Shown here piece by piece: positions 5,940 through 14,722 of a stretch of 17,033 nucleotides of DNA. Origin of the DNA: Deltaproteobacteria bacterium (GTDB lineage Bacteria; Desulfobacterota; DSM-4660; Desulfatiglandales; HGW-15); assembly GCA_016926135.1 (NCBI GenBank), contig JAFGPH010000511.1:1-17033 (forward strand). Direction: 5' to 3'. Below the pieces are notes generated by a model, which ran no database searches, had not been told where the DNA came from, and was given only the letters and a program-made list of their open reading frames with translations. Within the stretch, counting starts at the first letter, position 1, and every line of letters begins with the position of its first letter. The translations under genes and the position numbers were made by a program.

Positions 5940-7676
5940 CTACCAGTTGAAGACCTTGTCCAGGTCCTCGTCCTTCACCTCGAAGACGATGTTGTGAGGC
6001 GGAAGGGCTTCCTTTTTCATGAACGCGGGAAGCCTGTCCTGCTCCGGACCGAGGCCGGCCTTCAGGTTGAATTCCCTCTCGTTCTTCAGCACCGACTTGC
6101 CGAGGGCCGTCACGTCGTCGGCGGTGAGTTTCAGGCCGTAAAAGCCGTTGATCGCGTCAATCAGGGCCTGGAAGGTCTCGGGTTGGTCCAAGACTGCAAA
6201 GGCGACGAAAAGACACATGCCCGTAGAATCGACGGCTGCCGTGGCGATCTGCAGGTTCCGGGAGAGTTCGACCTGGCCTTCGGGCTTGAGTGGGTCCACT
6301 TTCCCTCCAACGCCGAGGACGTTGGCGGTCACTGCATACCCTGCAGTATGATCCGCACCCATGGTGCTGGTCGCATAGGTCACGCCGATGCCCTGGACGG
6401 CTCTTGGGTCGTAGGCGGGCATGGCCTGGCCTTTCACCACAGGAACCCTCTCCACGCCGAAGACCTTGCCTGTCACGGCTGCCCCGCTGCCCAGGATGCG
6501 GCCCAGAGGGGTCCCCTTCCCCACTTCCTTGACGAGGTTGATGGCCGCCTGGGCGTCTCCGAACTTGGCAAGCCCGGCCTCCATGGCGACTCCGATGGTG
6601 GCGCCCATTTCGATGGTGTCCAGGCCGAAGTCGTCGTCCAGCCGATCCAGCATGGCAATGGTGTCCAGATCGTCGATGCCGCAGTTACCGCCGTGCGCCC
6701 ACACGGTCTCATACTCCGGCTGCTTGGTCAGGTAATGACCGTCCTTGTCCACATAGGTGCCCGAGCACTGGATGATGCAGCCCCGATGGCAGCCGTGGGT
6801 GGCCAATCCGCCCCGGTCGGTCTCCGTCTGCGCCTGGGTCTCGCCGCTGATCTTGGAACAGTTTGCAAACCGGCCCGCCCTGAAATTGTGGGTCGGATAG
6901 CCTCCGGCCTCGTTGATCACGTTGGTGAGCACATTGGTTCCGTATGCGGGAAGGCCCTGTCCCGTCACGGGGTGCTTGCGAAGACCCTCCACCCACCTCT
7001 TGGTGGCGTCCTTGAAGGCCTCGGGGTCCTTGGCGCTCCTCATTTTCATGCCTGTATCGTCGATGATGATGGCCTTTACACCCTTGCTTCCCATGACGGC
7101 ACCGACCCCGCCCCGGCCGGCATGCCGGGTAGGCCTCAGTTCCATGTCGGTACAGGCCACAGAGGCTGACGCCAGTTTCATTTCTCCGGCCTGACCGATG
7201 GAGATAACGGAGATCTTGTCGCCGTATTCCTTCTTGAGTTTCTCCACGAGGTCATAGTTACCGAGCATCTTGAGGCTGTCGTCGGGAGTGATCTTCACGC
7301 CGTCCTTGCTCAGGAAGATCTTGTAAAGGGTAGCGTCCTTGGGTTTGCCTTCCAGGATGATCGCGGCATAACCCAGCCTGGCAATCATCTGGGAGGGCTG
7401 TCCACCGGCGTTCGCCTCCTTGATGCCGCCGGTGAGGGGGCTCTTGCATCCCACAGACAGCCTGCCGGACATGGCGGCGGTGCTTCCGCTCAGAAGCCCG
7501 GGAGCGATCACCAGCTTGTTCTCCGTTCCCAGAGGGTGGCAGAGGGGGGGGACCTCCGTGGACACGACGGCCGAGGTGAACGCCCTGCCGCCCAGGCCCG
7601 CGTATCCGCCAAGGGGGGTGGTGCTCGCCTTTGGGCCTCCCTCGGCGCCCATGTCGATTCTCAAGATCTTATCCAT
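5940..7676 (-). CDS. aor: aldehyde:ferredoxin oxidoreductase, tungsten-dependent
   Basis: AOR family enzymes interconvert aldehydes and carboxylic acids with ferredoxin, using a bis-tungstopterin and one [4Fe-4S] cluster in the cytoplasm. The 578-residue product starts MDKILRIDMG and has GRLSVGCKSPLTGG (71-84), LRPTRHAGRGGVGAVMGSKG (180-199), YGTNVLTN (245-252), and GGYPTHNF (258-265). Cluster cysteines are C296, C300 and C304, plus distal C488 in STGMC. The first spacing is C-x3-C-x3-C, whereas the Pyrococcus furiosus enzyme has C-x2-C-x3-C. The ATG at 7676 has AAGGAGG 7 bases upstream; a TTG two codons earlier is less well placed. The gene has its own promoter and a structured leader. Nearby E1-like, MoaD and MoaD-like genes suggest a dedicated cofactor set. 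The substrate cannot be inferred. Confidence 0.95.
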   Translation of the reverse strand: MDKILRIDMGAEGGPKASTTPLGGYAGLGGRAFTSAVVSTEVPPLCHPLGTENKLVIAPGLLSGSTAAMSGRLSVGCKSPLTGGIKEANAGGQPSQMIARLGYAAIILEGKPKDATLYKIFLSKDGVKITPDDSLKMLGNYDLVEKLKKEYGDKISVISIGQAGEMKLASASVACTDMELRPTRHAGRGGVGAVMGSKGVKAIIIDDTGMKMRSAKDPEAFKDATKRWVEGLRKHPVTGQGLPAYGTNVLTNVINEAGGYPTHNFRAGRFANCSKISGETQAQTETDRGGLATHGCHRGCIIQCSGTYVDKDGHYLTKQPEYETVWAHGGNCGIDDLDTIAMLDRLDDDFGLDTIEMGATIGVAMEAGLAKFGDAQAAINLVKEVGKGTPLGRILGSGAAVTGKVFGVERVPVVKGQAMPAYDPRAVQGIGVTYATSTMGADHTAGYAVTANVLGVGGKVDPLKPEGQVELSRNLQIATAAVDSTGMCLFVAFAVLDQPETFQALIDAINGFYGLKLTADDVTALGKSVLKNEREFNLKAGLGPEQDRLPAFMKKEALPPHNIVFEVKDEDLDKVFNW

Positions 7677-7716
7677 CGGCAATCCTCCTTTCTCACCGTT
7701 GAAAGGTTGGGGTTCC

Positions 7717-7732
7717 TATGAGTAGTCTCATA
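7717..7732 (-). other. AOR leader hairpin, start-proximal
   Basis: TATGAG (7717-7722) and CTCATA (7727-7732) form a perfect 6-bp stem with a 4-base loop. It lies 27 bases upstream of the AOR SD inside the predicted leader. CCTATG at 7715-7720 could instead pair with the CATAGG at 7749-7754 in the neighbouring hairpin loop, allowing alternative folds. Confidence 0.45.
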
Positions 7733-7734
7733 TG

Positions 7735-7767
7735 TTCGTGGAAGTGTCCATAGGCACGATCCACGAA
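7735..7767 (-). promoter_or_regulatory. AOR leader hairpin or operator
   Basis: TTCGTGGA (7735-7742) and TCCACGAA (7760-7767) are perfect inverted repeats of 8 bp. A further GTG/CAC pairing (7744-7746 with 7755-7757) lies inside and an 8-base loop remains. It sits about 10-40 bases after the predicted transcription start of the AOR gene, so it could be an RNA hairpin or a dimeric regulator site. Confidence 0.5.
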
Positions 7768-7783
7768 ATCTGTCTAACTATGG

Positions 7784-7813
7784 ATGATATCGAAACTGGG
7801 CGACTCATGTCAA
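7784..7813 (-). promoter_or_regulatory. sigma70-type promoter for AOR
   Basis: On the minus strand TTGACA (7813-7808) is perfect and TATCAT (7789-7784) matches five of six -10 positions, with an 18-base spacer in a locally AT-rich stretch. Predicted start is near 7777, leaving a leader of about 100 bases before the ATG at 7676. No other gene lies between this promoter and the end of asnS at 7979. Confidence 0.7.
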
Positions 7814-7934
7814 GAAATAATAGTAAATTTAGCATGTTATATCATTTTAGACATAAAGAATCGGCCTGTCCTATTTCATGAAAATCCCGAGCTTCTCTGG
7901 AGTCGTGAATGGAGGTTTCCATTGCCAAAGTGCC

Positions 7935-7956
7935 GCCCTGGGAGGCCGCACAGGGC
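7935..7956 (-). other. hairpin downstream of asnS
   Basis: GCCCTG (7935-7940) and CAGGGC (7951-7956) are perfect 6-bp inverted repeats around a 10-base loop, 22 bases past the asnS stop. No T-run follows on the minus strand, so it may protect the 3' end or act as a weak terminator. The rest of the 7814-7978 gap shows no gene. Confidence 0.3.
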
Positions 7957-7978
7957 TCAAGGGGCCGTCGGGGGGTGG

Positions 7979-9373
7979 TCAGAAACTCACGTTTCCGGGG
8001 GTTCTGGGAAAGGGGATTACGTCGCGGATGTTGGCCATACCGGTTACGAACTGGACCAGGCGCTCGAAACCCAGACCGAAACCCGCGTGCGGTGCCGAGC
8101 CGAACTTCCTGAGTTCCAGGTACCACCAGTAGGGATCGGGGTCCAGCCCCGCCTCCCTGATGCGTGCAAGAAGGGTGTCATGATCGTCCTCCCTCTGGCT
8201 GCCGCCGATGATCTCACCGATCCGCGGCACAAGGACGTCCATGGCCCTCACCGTCTTGCCGTCTTCATTGACCTTCATGTAGAAGGCCTTGATCTGTTTG
8301 GGGTAGTCCGTGAGAACCACGGGTTTCTTGAATACCTTCTCACAGAGGTACCGTTCGTGTTCGGACTGGATATCGCTTCCCCAGGCTACCGGGAACTCGA
8401 AGGACTCCCCGGCCCGGGAAAGGATCTCGATTCCCTCTGTATAGGTGATGCGCTCGAAGTCCTGCTCCACAATGTCTTCCAGGGTATTGAGCACGGAGGA
8501 GTCAATGAAGCGGGTGAAGAACTCCAGATCCTCCCTGCAGTGATCGAGCACGTACCGGAAGAGGTATCTCAGAAAGGCGATGGCGAGTTCGACGTCTCCT
8601 TCCAGGTCGCAGAAGGCCATCTCGGGTTCGACCATCCAGAACTCTGCCAGGTGTCTGGAGGTGTTGGAGTTCTCCGCCCTAAAGGTGGGGCCGAAGGTGT
8701 AGACATCCCCCAGGGCAAGGGCAAAGATTTCGGCCTCGAGCTGACCACTCACCGTAAGGTTGGCAGGGGATTGAAAAAAATCCCCCGCAAAGTCCACCAG
8801 ACCGTCCTTTTGAGGGATTTCCAGGAGATCCAGGGTGGTCACCTTGAACATCTCTCCTGCACCCTCGCAGTCGCTACCGGTAATGATCGGGGTGTGAATG
8901 TAGAAGAAACCTCTCTCCTGAAAGAAGGTGTGGATAGCCAGGCTCAGGGCGTTTCGCACACGGGTCACCGCACCGAAGGTGTTGGTACGGGGCCTCAGGT
9001 GGGCGATGGTTCGCAGGAACTCGAAGGAATGCCTCTTCTTCTGAAGGGGGTAGGTCCCGGGATCGGCCCATCCGAAGACCTGGATCTCGTCGGCGTGCAT
9101 TTCCACCCTCTGGCCCTTTCCAGGGGAGGCAGCCAGGGTGCCCGAGGCTCGCACGGAACACCCTGTCTGCAACCTCAACACGTCCGATTCATAGTTTGGC
9201 AGACCCTTGTCGGCGATAATCTGAAGGTTGCTCATGCAGGAGCCGTCGTTCACTTCGATGAAGGAGAAGCCCCCCTTGGAGTCCCTCCTGGTGCGGACCC
9301 AACCCATGACGGTGATCTTCTGACCGGCCTCTCCCGAGGAGAGTGCCTGCGAAATCCTGGATCTTTTCAGCAT
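7979..9373 (-). CDS. asnS: asparaginyl-tRNA synthetase
   Basis: The enzyme charges tRNA-Asn with asparagine. The 464-residue length matches bacterial AsnRS (E. coli 466). An N-terminal OB-fold for the anticodon reads [20 protein letters not shown] (20-39). The class II catalytic core has EGAGEMF (170-176), motif 2 [15 protein letters not shown] (231-245) and a motif 3 [12 protein letters not shown] near the C-terminus. The EGAGEMF element and motif 2 favour AsnRS over AspRS. The frame is open further upstream but that part overlaps serC. ATG 9373 is right because it overlaps the serC stop as TGATG, implying coupled translation, and fits family length. It is the last gene of the cooC-serC-asnS operon. 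No strong SD is visible, consistent with coupling. Confidence 0.96.
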   Translation of the reverse strand: MLKRSRISQALSSGEAGQKITVMGWVRTRRDSKGGFSFIEVNDGSCMSNLQIIADKGLPNYESDVLRLQTGCSVRASGTLAASPGKGQRVEMHADEIQVFGWADPGTYPLQKKRHSFEFLRTIAHLRPRTNTFGAVTRVRNALSLAIHTFFQERGFFYIHTPIITGSDCEGAGEMFKVTTLDLLEIPQKDGLVDFAGDFFQSPANLTVSGQLEAEIFALALGDVYTFGPTFRAENSNTSRHLAEFWMVEPEMAFCDLEGDVELAIAFLRYLFRYVLDHCREDLEFFTRFIDSSVLNTLEDIVEQDFERITYTEGIEILSRAGESFEFPVAWGSDIQSEHERYLCEKVFKKPVVLTDYPKQIKAFYMKVNEDGKTVRAMDVLVPRIGEIIGGSQREDDHDTLLARIREAGLDPDPYWWYLELRKFGSAPHAGFGLGFERLVQFVTGMANIRDVIPFPRTPGNVSF

Positions 9374-10458
9374 CAGCCTGCTTTTTTCTCGAAATCGGTC
9401 ATGAATCCCACCAGGGCGTTCATTGTGTCCAATCCCGTGGCATTGTAGATGGACGCCCGGCATCCTCCCACGGAGCGATGCCCTTTCAGTCCGCCCAGCC
9501 CGGCCTTCTGCGCCTCGGCCACGAACTTGGCCTCCAGTTCCTCGGTCGGAAGACGGAAGGTCACGTTCATCAGGGATCGACTGTCCTTCTCGGCGGTGCC
9601 CCTGTAGAACCCGGAACGGTCGATGGTGTGGTAGAGGAGTCTTGCCTTCTCATGGTTGATTTTCTCCATAGCCTCAAGTCCGCCAATGGTCTCCTCCAAC
9701 CATTTCAGGACCAGGTTGATGGTGTAGATGGTGAAGCAGGAAGGCGTATTGTACAGGGAATTGGACTCGGAGAAGCTGGTGTATTTGAGCATGGCGGGTA
9801 CATCGGCCGGGACCCTCTTGATCATGTCCTCCCGGATGATTACAAGGGCGGTTCCTGCGGGGCCGATGTTCTTCTGGGCGCCCGCGTAGATGAGCCCAAA
9901 GGGCTTGACATCGAAGCGCCTGCTCATGATGTCGGAGGACATATCGCATACGAGGGGGACCTCTCCCGCCTTGGGGAAATCCCACCACTGGGTGCCCTTG
10001 ATGGTGTTGTTGGAGGTGAAATGGAGGTAGGCTGCGTCCTTGTCCGCCTCATAGGTCCCGGGGATGTACGAGAAGTTCTTGTCCTCCGACGAGGCAATGA
10101 CCCGCACATCCTTCTTGAGGAGCTTGGCCTCCTTGATGGCCTTGGTGGACCATGTGCCCGTATTGATGTAGTCCAGGGGTTTTCCGGGCAGGGCGATATT
10201 CATGGGGACCATGGTGAACTGGAGGCTCGCGCCGCCCTGGATGAAGAGCACCTGGAACTCGTCTCCCATGCTCAACAGCCTCTTCGTCCTTGAAACCGCC
10301 TCGTTCACGACCTCTTCAAACTGCTTTGAACGGTGGCTGATCTCGGCAATAGACATGCCTGTTCCCTTGTAGTCCAAGAACTCCTCTCGGATCTGCTCCA
10401 GCACGGAAAGGGGCAGCGCCGCGGGCCCGGGATTGAAATTATGAATTCTCTTAGCCAT
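9373..10458 (-). CDS. serC: phosphoserine aminotransferase
   Basis: SerC converts 3-phosphohydroxypyruvate and glutamate to phosphoserine and 2-oxoglutarate in serine synthesis, and can also serve pyridoxal phosphate (PLP) synthesis. The 361-residue length fits the family (E. coli 362). Seen are the N-terminal [10 protein letters not shown] (8-16 region), [10 protein letters not shown] (72-81), and [12 protein letters not shown] (191-202), in which K196 is the expected PLP-binding lysine. [10 protein letters not shown] follows near the C-terminus. ATG 10458 has GAGGAG 8 bases upstream; a GTG two codons earlier is only 2 bases from that SD and is rejected. It follows cooC by 34 bases and its stop overlaps the asnS start. 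Confidence 0.96.
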   Translation of the reverse strand: MAKRIHNFNPGPAALPLSVLEQIREEFLDYKGTGMSIAEISHRSKQFEEVVNEAVSRTKRLLSMGDEFQVLFIQGGASLQFTMVPMNIALPGKPLDYINTGTWSTKAIKEAKLLKKDVRVIASSEDKNFSYIPGTYEADKDAAYLHFTSNNTIKGTQWWDFPKAGEVPLVCDMSSDIMSRRFDVKPFGLIYAGAQKNIGPAGTALVIIREDMIKRVPADVPAMLKYTSFSESNSLYNTPSCFTIYTINLVLKWLEETIGGLEAMEKINHEKARLLYHTIDRSGFYRGTAEKDSRSLMNVTFRLPTEELEAKFVAEAQKAGLGGLKGHRSVGGCRASIYNATGLDTMNALVGFMTDFEKKAG

Positions 10459-10492
10459 AGTCACGTCTCCTCGTCAAAGGTTCAGGTTTTGC

Positions 10493-11257
10493 TCAGCCCT
10501 TTTCCAGTTGGCGGATCATCTCTGCTGCAAGGCCCACCCCCTCCGGGTTCTTCTCGTAAGGGGGACGGCCTTCCAGGTCCGCTTCGATGATTGCTCCCTC
10601 AAAGGGAATGAATCCCAGAAAGTGAAAGCCGGGCATCTGGGAATGGAGAAACTCCCTGTCCTTGGGGGAACGGATCTTGTTGCCCACGAGGCTCACCCTT
10701 TTGAGCCCGATATCCTGCGCCAGTCTGCGGATCTGATGGGCGGTCTCGATGCTTCGGCGTCCCGGTTCCACCACCACGACCAGCCTGTCTACAGCCATGG
10801 CGGTGCCCCTGCCGAGGTGTTCCAGCCCGGCCTCCATGTCCAGAATCACCACCTCGTCGCGGGCCAGCACGATGTGCCGGACCAGGTTTTTGAGGAGGGT
10901 GCTCTCCGGGCAGATACACCCGGCTCCCCCCTTCTTGACCCCGCCCAGGACCATGAGGTTCACGCTGTCCAGCCTGAGGGAGAGCCTCTCCGGCAGGTCG
11001 TCCACCTTGGGGTTCAGTTTGAAAAACGATCCCATGGAGCCGACCCTGGCCCCCGTCCTCTCCTCGATGAGCTCCTTCATCTGCGATATGGGGACGATTC
11101 CGGACAGGTCGCTGAAACCAAGGGCCTGGGCCAGGTTTGCATCAGGGTCCGCATCGATGGCGAGAACCCTTTTCCCCTGGTCGGCGAGTGCCTTGATGAG
11201 GAGGGATGCAAAGGTGGTTTTTCCCACGCCGCCTTTACCGCTTATGGCGATTTTCAT
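10493..11257 (-). CDS. cooC: CooC-type nickel-insertion ATPase
   Basis: CooC is a MinD/ParA-fold ATPase that helps load nickel into carbon monoxide dehydrogenase. The 254-residue product has the deviant Walker A GKGGVGKTT (8-16), IDADPDANLA (35-43), MKELIEERTGA (60-70), FKLNPKVDDLPE (79-90), the metal-binding CxC at C114/C116, and VVILDMEAGLEHLGRG (136-151). These match CooC closely, including the cysteines that bind metal at the dimer interface. ATG 11257 gives the family start MKIAISGKGG, with AGGA 8 bases upstream; the frame extends further but without an SD. It is first in an operon with serC and asnS. No CO dehydrogenase gene is in the window, so the client is unknown. Confidence 0.9.
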   Translation of the reverse strand: MKIAISGKGGVGKTTFASLLIKALADQGKRVLAIDADPDANLAQALGFSDLSGIVPISQMKELIEERTGARVGSMGSFFKLNPKVDDLPERLSLRLDSVNLMVLGGVKKGGAGCICPESTLLKNLVRHIVLARDEVVILDMEAGLEHLGRGTAMAVDRLVVVVEPGRRSIETAHQIRRLAQDIGLKRVSLVGNKIRSPKDREFLHSQMPGFHFLGFIPFEGAIIEADLEGRPPYEKNPEGVGLAAEMIRQLEKG

Positions 11258-11293
11258 TGGATCGGTCCTGTATGGTGATGTATCTTGGGCCAC

Positions 11294-11331
11294 CTGAAAA
11301 GGAAGGTTCCCAGTGCTTGATGGCTTTTCAG
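11294..11331 (-). promoter_or_regulatory. inverted repeat in the cooC leader
   Basis: CTGAAAAG (11294-11301) and CTTTTCAG (11324-11331) are perfect 8-bp inverted repeats around a 22-base spacer, between the predicted cooC promoter and its start codon. It may be an RNA hairpin or an operator for a dimeric regulator. Confidence 0.4.
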
Positions 11332-11370
11332 AGTGCCGTCAACGCCTGGAAACATCTGCCGTAATCGCTC

Positions 11371-11400
11371 TTTATAGACTAACTTCAGATCGCACTTCAA
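11371..11400 (-). promoter_or_regulatory. promoter for the cooC-serC-asnS operon
   Basis: On the minus strand TTGAAG (11400-11395; four of six) and TATAAA (11376-11371; five of six) are separated by 18 bases. Predicted start is near 11364, leaving a leader of about 107 bases before cooC. No equally good promoter was seen for the opposite gene at 11456. Confidence 0.5.
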
Positions 11401-11455
11401 GAGGAAAATCGTCCGGCCCGGCCGTCGGGACCGAAAGGCGGGAAGAGGGGGGGGT

Positions 11456-12358
11456 GTGAAGATCGAGATCGCCATCGAGGGACCTTTGTACGCCCTGGCC
11501 AGGCTCTCGGAGCAGCTCGGTGCTTCGCTTCCCCTGAGAAAACACGTCTTTCCCGAAGAAACGGAAGGTGAGCCGGAAGGAAGGACCATTCTTCTGGAGG
11601 ACGAGCGGGGCCTGGATGAGAAGTTGGTGGAGGTTTCCCGCGCCCTGAAGAGAGCGGAAGAGGATTTCTCCCTCCCGAAACCCTTTGATCTCAGGGTCAG
11701 GAATCTGGCCTATTCCGAGCCTGCTTCAGGCAGCGAGGGCTACAGGGAGCCCTTCAACCCCATTCCCGGGCTTACCGTGCAACCCTGGTTCCCTTTGATC
11801 CAAGAGACCGGGGGCGAGGGCGGGAATCGAACGATCATTATCGACGCCGGCAACGCCTTTGGGACGGGAAAACATCCCACAAGCCGGCTCTGCCTGGAAG
11901 CCCTGGACCGAAGGGCGGGAACGGGGGGCCTCCAAGGCAAAGGGGTACTGGACTTCGGGTGCGGGACAGGTCTTCTGGCCATAGGGGCCGTCAAAATGGG
12001 GGCAGGCCATGCGGTGGGGGTCGAGATCGATTCCCGGGCCGTGGCCGCGGCGAGGCGGAATGTGGCAATGAACGGCCTCCGCGAACGGATCGAGATCCGG
12101 GAGGGTTCGTGGGAGGCCGTCCATGAAACCTTCGATTTTGTGCTGGCCAACGTCGTCCCCTCCGTGCTCCTGAAAACCGGAATCCACATCCCGCAGAGGA
12201 CGGCCCCTGGGGGCGCCGCGATCGTCTCCGGCTTCGGGGCGCCCCAAATGGACGAAATGGCGATTTTCTTCAGGAGGACGGCCCTGGTCGAAACGGAGCG
12301 GCTGATCCTGGAAGGGTGGGGGGCCCTGATCCTGAGTAAAAATTCAAGTTTCGGGTAA
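11456..12358 (+). CDS. PrmA-like protein methyltransferase
   Basis: This is an S-adenosylmethionine-dependent class I methyltransferase of the ribosomal protein L11 methyltransferase (PrmA) type, 300 residues. The N-terminal third is a separate alpha/beta region (1-110), as in PrmA. The core has [17 protein letters not shown] (134-150), [15 protein letters not shown] (164-178) for cofactor binding, GVEID (188-192), and the catalytic-strand motif [10 protein letters not shown] (230-239) in place of the usual LANI. GTG 11456 follows a purine-rich SD ending in eight G. The first domain is weakly conserved by eye, so the target may not be L11. A chemotaxis receptor follows 58 bases downstream on the same strand. 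Confidence 0.82.
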   Translation: MKIEIAIEGPLYALARLSEQLGASLPLRKHVFPEETEGEPEGRTILLEDERGLDEKLVEVSRALKRAEEDFSLPKPFDLRVRNLAYSEPASGSEGYREPFNPIPGLTVQPWFPLIQETGGEGGNRTIIIDAGNAFGTGKHPTSRLCLEALDRRAGTGGLQGKGVLDFGCGTGLLAIGAVKMGAGHAVGVEIDSRAVAAARRNVAMNGLRERIEIREGSWEAVHETFDFVLANVVPSVLLKTGIHIPQRTAPGGAAIVSGFGAPQMDEMAIFFRRTALVETERLILEGWGALILSKNSSFG

Positions 12359-12416
12359 GAGAAGACGATATTTACATGAAAAGAGTCGCCCTGAGACCGA
12401 AACCGGAGGTTGGGCC

Positions 12417-14159
12417 ATGCGTTTCGAGATGACACTGGGAAAGCGGATTGCATCGGGTATTGCACTCATGCTGGTTTTGATGGTCGCCGTGGGGATAGCG
12501 GGATACGTAGGTTTAAGCCGCGTCCTGGGCGTGACAGGGTTTTATCAGGAGATGAATGAGCTTCAAGGGCTCATTGCCTCGGTCAAGGGACATACCGATC
12601 AGTACCTTCTTGCCTGCTCCATGGGAGACTCCAAGGCGGCGGGCGACTCGATCAAGGCAACCTATGCCCGCCTCGACAGCGCCCTTGCGGCCATCGACCA
12701 GGTAGTGGGCGTTGAAAACGTGGATCAGGAGTCGAAGCAAAAGCTTGCTGTAGCGAAGGGAGAGGTGAACCAATACCGAAAGGCCTTGGACGGCTTCCGT
12801 GCCTCTGAAGAGGCAAAGGGAACGATAGAAAAGGCCCTCGCAGGCGCCTATGATCCGCTGCTGGAGATGATCAAGAGCGGGGAGATTTGGTTCGAGGAGA
12901 TGATCTTCAGCGCCAAGGTGCTCCAGGCGGTGGCAACCGGCTACCTCATGAGACCGTCTCCTTTGAACTGGAAAGGCGTGCAGGATCAGGCGGGCAAGGC
13001 AAAGGAAGACATCAATGTGTGGCAGAAGAAGGTGGAAGGCAGTGAAAAACTGAGCGAGGTAGCCAAGACCATCCAGACCCAATTCGATGAGATCTCTGCA
13101 AAACTGGAAGAGCACCAGGGTCAGGTGCTGAGCCAGACAGCCTTCAGGGCCCGCATGGAAAGCCATAAGGGCAAGCTTGATGAGATATGCGCCTACATGG
13201 GCAAGACAAGCATGGAAAGGCTGCACGGGCAGACCAGGAGTTCCGTCATGCTCATCTTCGGTTTCATCCTTGCGGCGCTGGTGGTCGGGATCGGCTATGC
13301 GGCATTCTCCATCAGGGGAATCGTGAGCAGGCTCAAAGCCGTGATCCAGGGCATATCGGAAGGGGCCGGGCAGGTCACGAACGGCGCAGGGCAAGTTTCT
13401 GCGGCGAGCCAGGTCCTGGCCGAGGGGGCCTCGGAGCAGGCTGCGTCCATTGAGGAGAGTTCGTCCTCTCTGGAAGAGATGTCTTCCATGACCGCCCGGA
13501 ACGCCGATCATGCCGGCGAGGCCAATGCCCTCATGCAGGAAACCAGACAGGTCGTCGGGAGTGCCAATGAGACCATATCGGAACTGACCACGTCCATGGA
13601 AGGGATCTCCAATGCCAGCGATGAAACCTCCAAGATCATCAAGGCCATTGATGAGATTGCCTTCCAGACCAACCTGCTGGCGTTGAACGCCGCGGTGGAG
13701 GCGGCCAGGGCGGGTCAGGCGGGAGCGGGATTTGCCGTTGTGGCCGATGAGGTCAGGAATCTCGCCATGCGGGCTGCGGAGGCTGCCCGGAACACGGCCG
13801 GACTGATCGAGGAGACCATCAAAAGGGTCAAGGACGGAAGGGGCCTGGTGACCAGGACGAACGAGGCCTTTCTGAAGGTCTCGGAAAGCGCCGGGAAGGT
13901 GGCTGAGTTGGTGGGTGAAATCGCCGCCGCAAGCAGGGAACAGGCCCAGGGCATCGAACAGGTCAACAAGGCGGTCTCTGAAATGGACAGGGTCGTACAG
14001 CAGGCCGCAGCCAGTGCCGAGGAATCGGCCAGCTCCGCCGAGGAGATGAACGCGCAGGCAACCCAGATGAAGGAGTTTGTTCAGGACCTGGTAGTGCTGG
14101 TGGTCGGCTCTCACTCACGCGCAGAGGACGGCGGCAGGAAGGAAATCAGCGGCGCATGA
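12417..14159 (+). CDS. methyl-accepting chemotaxis protein
   Basis: This inner-membrane chemoreceptor signals to CheA/CheW. The 580 residues show TM1 (about 12-33), a helical periplasmic sensor of about 240 residues (34-274), TM2 (about 276-298), a short HAMP-like linker, and a long cytoplasmic coiled coil. The tip [20 protein letters not shown] (411-430), then [14 protein letters not shown] (437-450), is the universal signalling hairpin. [19 protein letters not shown] and [17 protein letters not shown] are likely methylation helices. The sensor has no Cache/PAS motif I can see and resembles four-helix-bundle sensors, so no ligand is proposed. ATG 12417 has GGAGG 7 bases upstream. Its last 14 bases overlap the convergent gene. 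Confidence 0.95.
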   Translation: MRFEMTLGKRIASGIALMLVLMVAVGIAGYVGLSRVLGVTGFYQEMNELQGLIASVKGHTDQYLLACSMGDSKAAGDSIKATYARLDSALAAIDQVVGVENVDQESKQKLAVAKGEVNQYRKALDGFRASEEAKGTIEKALAGAYDPLLEMIKSGEIWFEEMIFSAKVLQAVATGYLMRPSPLNWKGVQDQAGKAKEDINVWQKKVEGSEKLSEVAKTIQTQFDEISAKLEEHQGQVLSQTAFRARMESHKGKLDEICAYMGKTSMERLHGQTRSSVMLIFGFILAALVVGIGYAAFSIRGIVSRLKAVIQGISEGAGQVTNGAGQVSAASQVLAEGASEQAASIEESSSSLEEMSSMTARNADHAGEANALMQETRQVVGSANETISELTTSMEGISNASDETSKIIKAIDEIAFQTNLLALNAAVEAARAGQAGAGFAVVADEVRNLAMRAAEAARNTAGLIEETIKRVKDGRGLVTRTNEAFLKVSESAGKVAELVGEIAAASREQAQGIEQVNKAVSEMDRVVQQAAASAEESASSAEEMNAQATQMKEFVQDLVVLVVGSHSRAEDGGRKEISGA

Positions 14160-14697
14160 TCCATTTGGGGCATTCATAAAGATCGATCTCCCTCTGGTTA
14201 AGGGGGTATCGTCCGCAATTGAAATACCTCCAGTAAAAGGTGTCGTAGCTCATGCAGTGCCCGTTTTCTTTGTCCTGGAACGGGCACTTGATCTTCCGGC
14301 AGCATTTCCCGCATTCCCCGCAGGAATCGCCTTGTTTCCATTCCGGATTGATCTTTACTGCGGATAGGTCGGGCGCGCTCATGGGAGGCGCCGTTAAAGG
14401 AAAGGAGCCCACCGATTTTCGTCTCAGGCAGAGGTAGGCCAGACGGTAGGTGAAGAAGACCATGGGCAGGGTGAGATGCAGATAGCGCCAGAACCTGAGG
14501 CTGCCGAAAAACCAGTAGCAGAAGAGCGGGGAGAGGATGTAGCAGCCCACTACGGTCGTCACGCTCACTCCTGAACAGATCACGAAGAGGATCCGGGCGG
14601 CTGCCCAGGTGAGCCTCTTGCGGAGGGGAGGAGCGGTTGATCTTGTCCATGATCCGAACCGGATCGTTTCCCTCATATGGGATACGATGGAGGCCAT
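14146..14697 (-). CDS. membrane protein with YkgJ-like cysteine cluster
   Basis: The 183-residue product has two hydrophobic segments (about 33-60 and 72-91), then a cytoplasm- or periplasm-facing C-terminal domain with eight cysteines: C126, C129, C132, C133, C138, C148, C161 and C176. The C-x2-C-x2-CC start and spaced later cysteines resemble the YkgJ family zinc/iron-chelating cluster. YkgJ domains are usually soluble, so the membrane anchor is notable. ATG 14697 has AAGGGTGA just upstream; an ATG at 14676 lacks an SD. The gene converges on the chemoreceptor gene and overlaps it by 14 bases. Function unknown. Confidence 0.75.
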   Translation of the reverse strand: MASIVSHMRETIRFGSWTRSTAPPLRKRLTWAAARILFVICSGVSVTTVVGCYILSPLFCYWFFGSLRFWRYLHLTLPMVFFTYRLAYLCLRRKSVGSFPLTAPPMSAPDLSAVKINPEWKQGDSCGECGKCCRKIKCPFQDKENGHCMSYDTFYWRYFNCGRYPLNQREIDLYECPKWIMRR

Positions 14698-14722
14698 ATT
14701 CACCCTTCCGTTCCTACAGCAG

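Noticed and set aside
5748..7169. Long plus-strand open frame opposite AOR
   Set aside because: It is the antisense of a full-length AOR with clear motifs, has no SD at its start, and its translation shows no family features. GC-rich coding DNA often leaves such frames open.
7677..7780. Known molybdenum-cofactor riboswitch in the AOR leader
   Set aside because: Hairpins are present, but I could not match the conserved core of that RNA from memory. It is left as an unnamed structured leader.
7784..9448. 554-codon plus-strand open frame opposite asnS
   Set aside because: The minus-strand frame encodes a complete AsnRS with class II motifs. The opposite frame starts inside the AOR promoter area without an SD and has low-complexity composition.
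12513..14114. 533-codon minus-strand open frame opposite the chemoreceptor
   Set aside because: The plus strand encodes a complete chemoreceptor with its conserved tip. The antisense translation is rich in His, Leu, Arg and Gly, with no recognisable domain.
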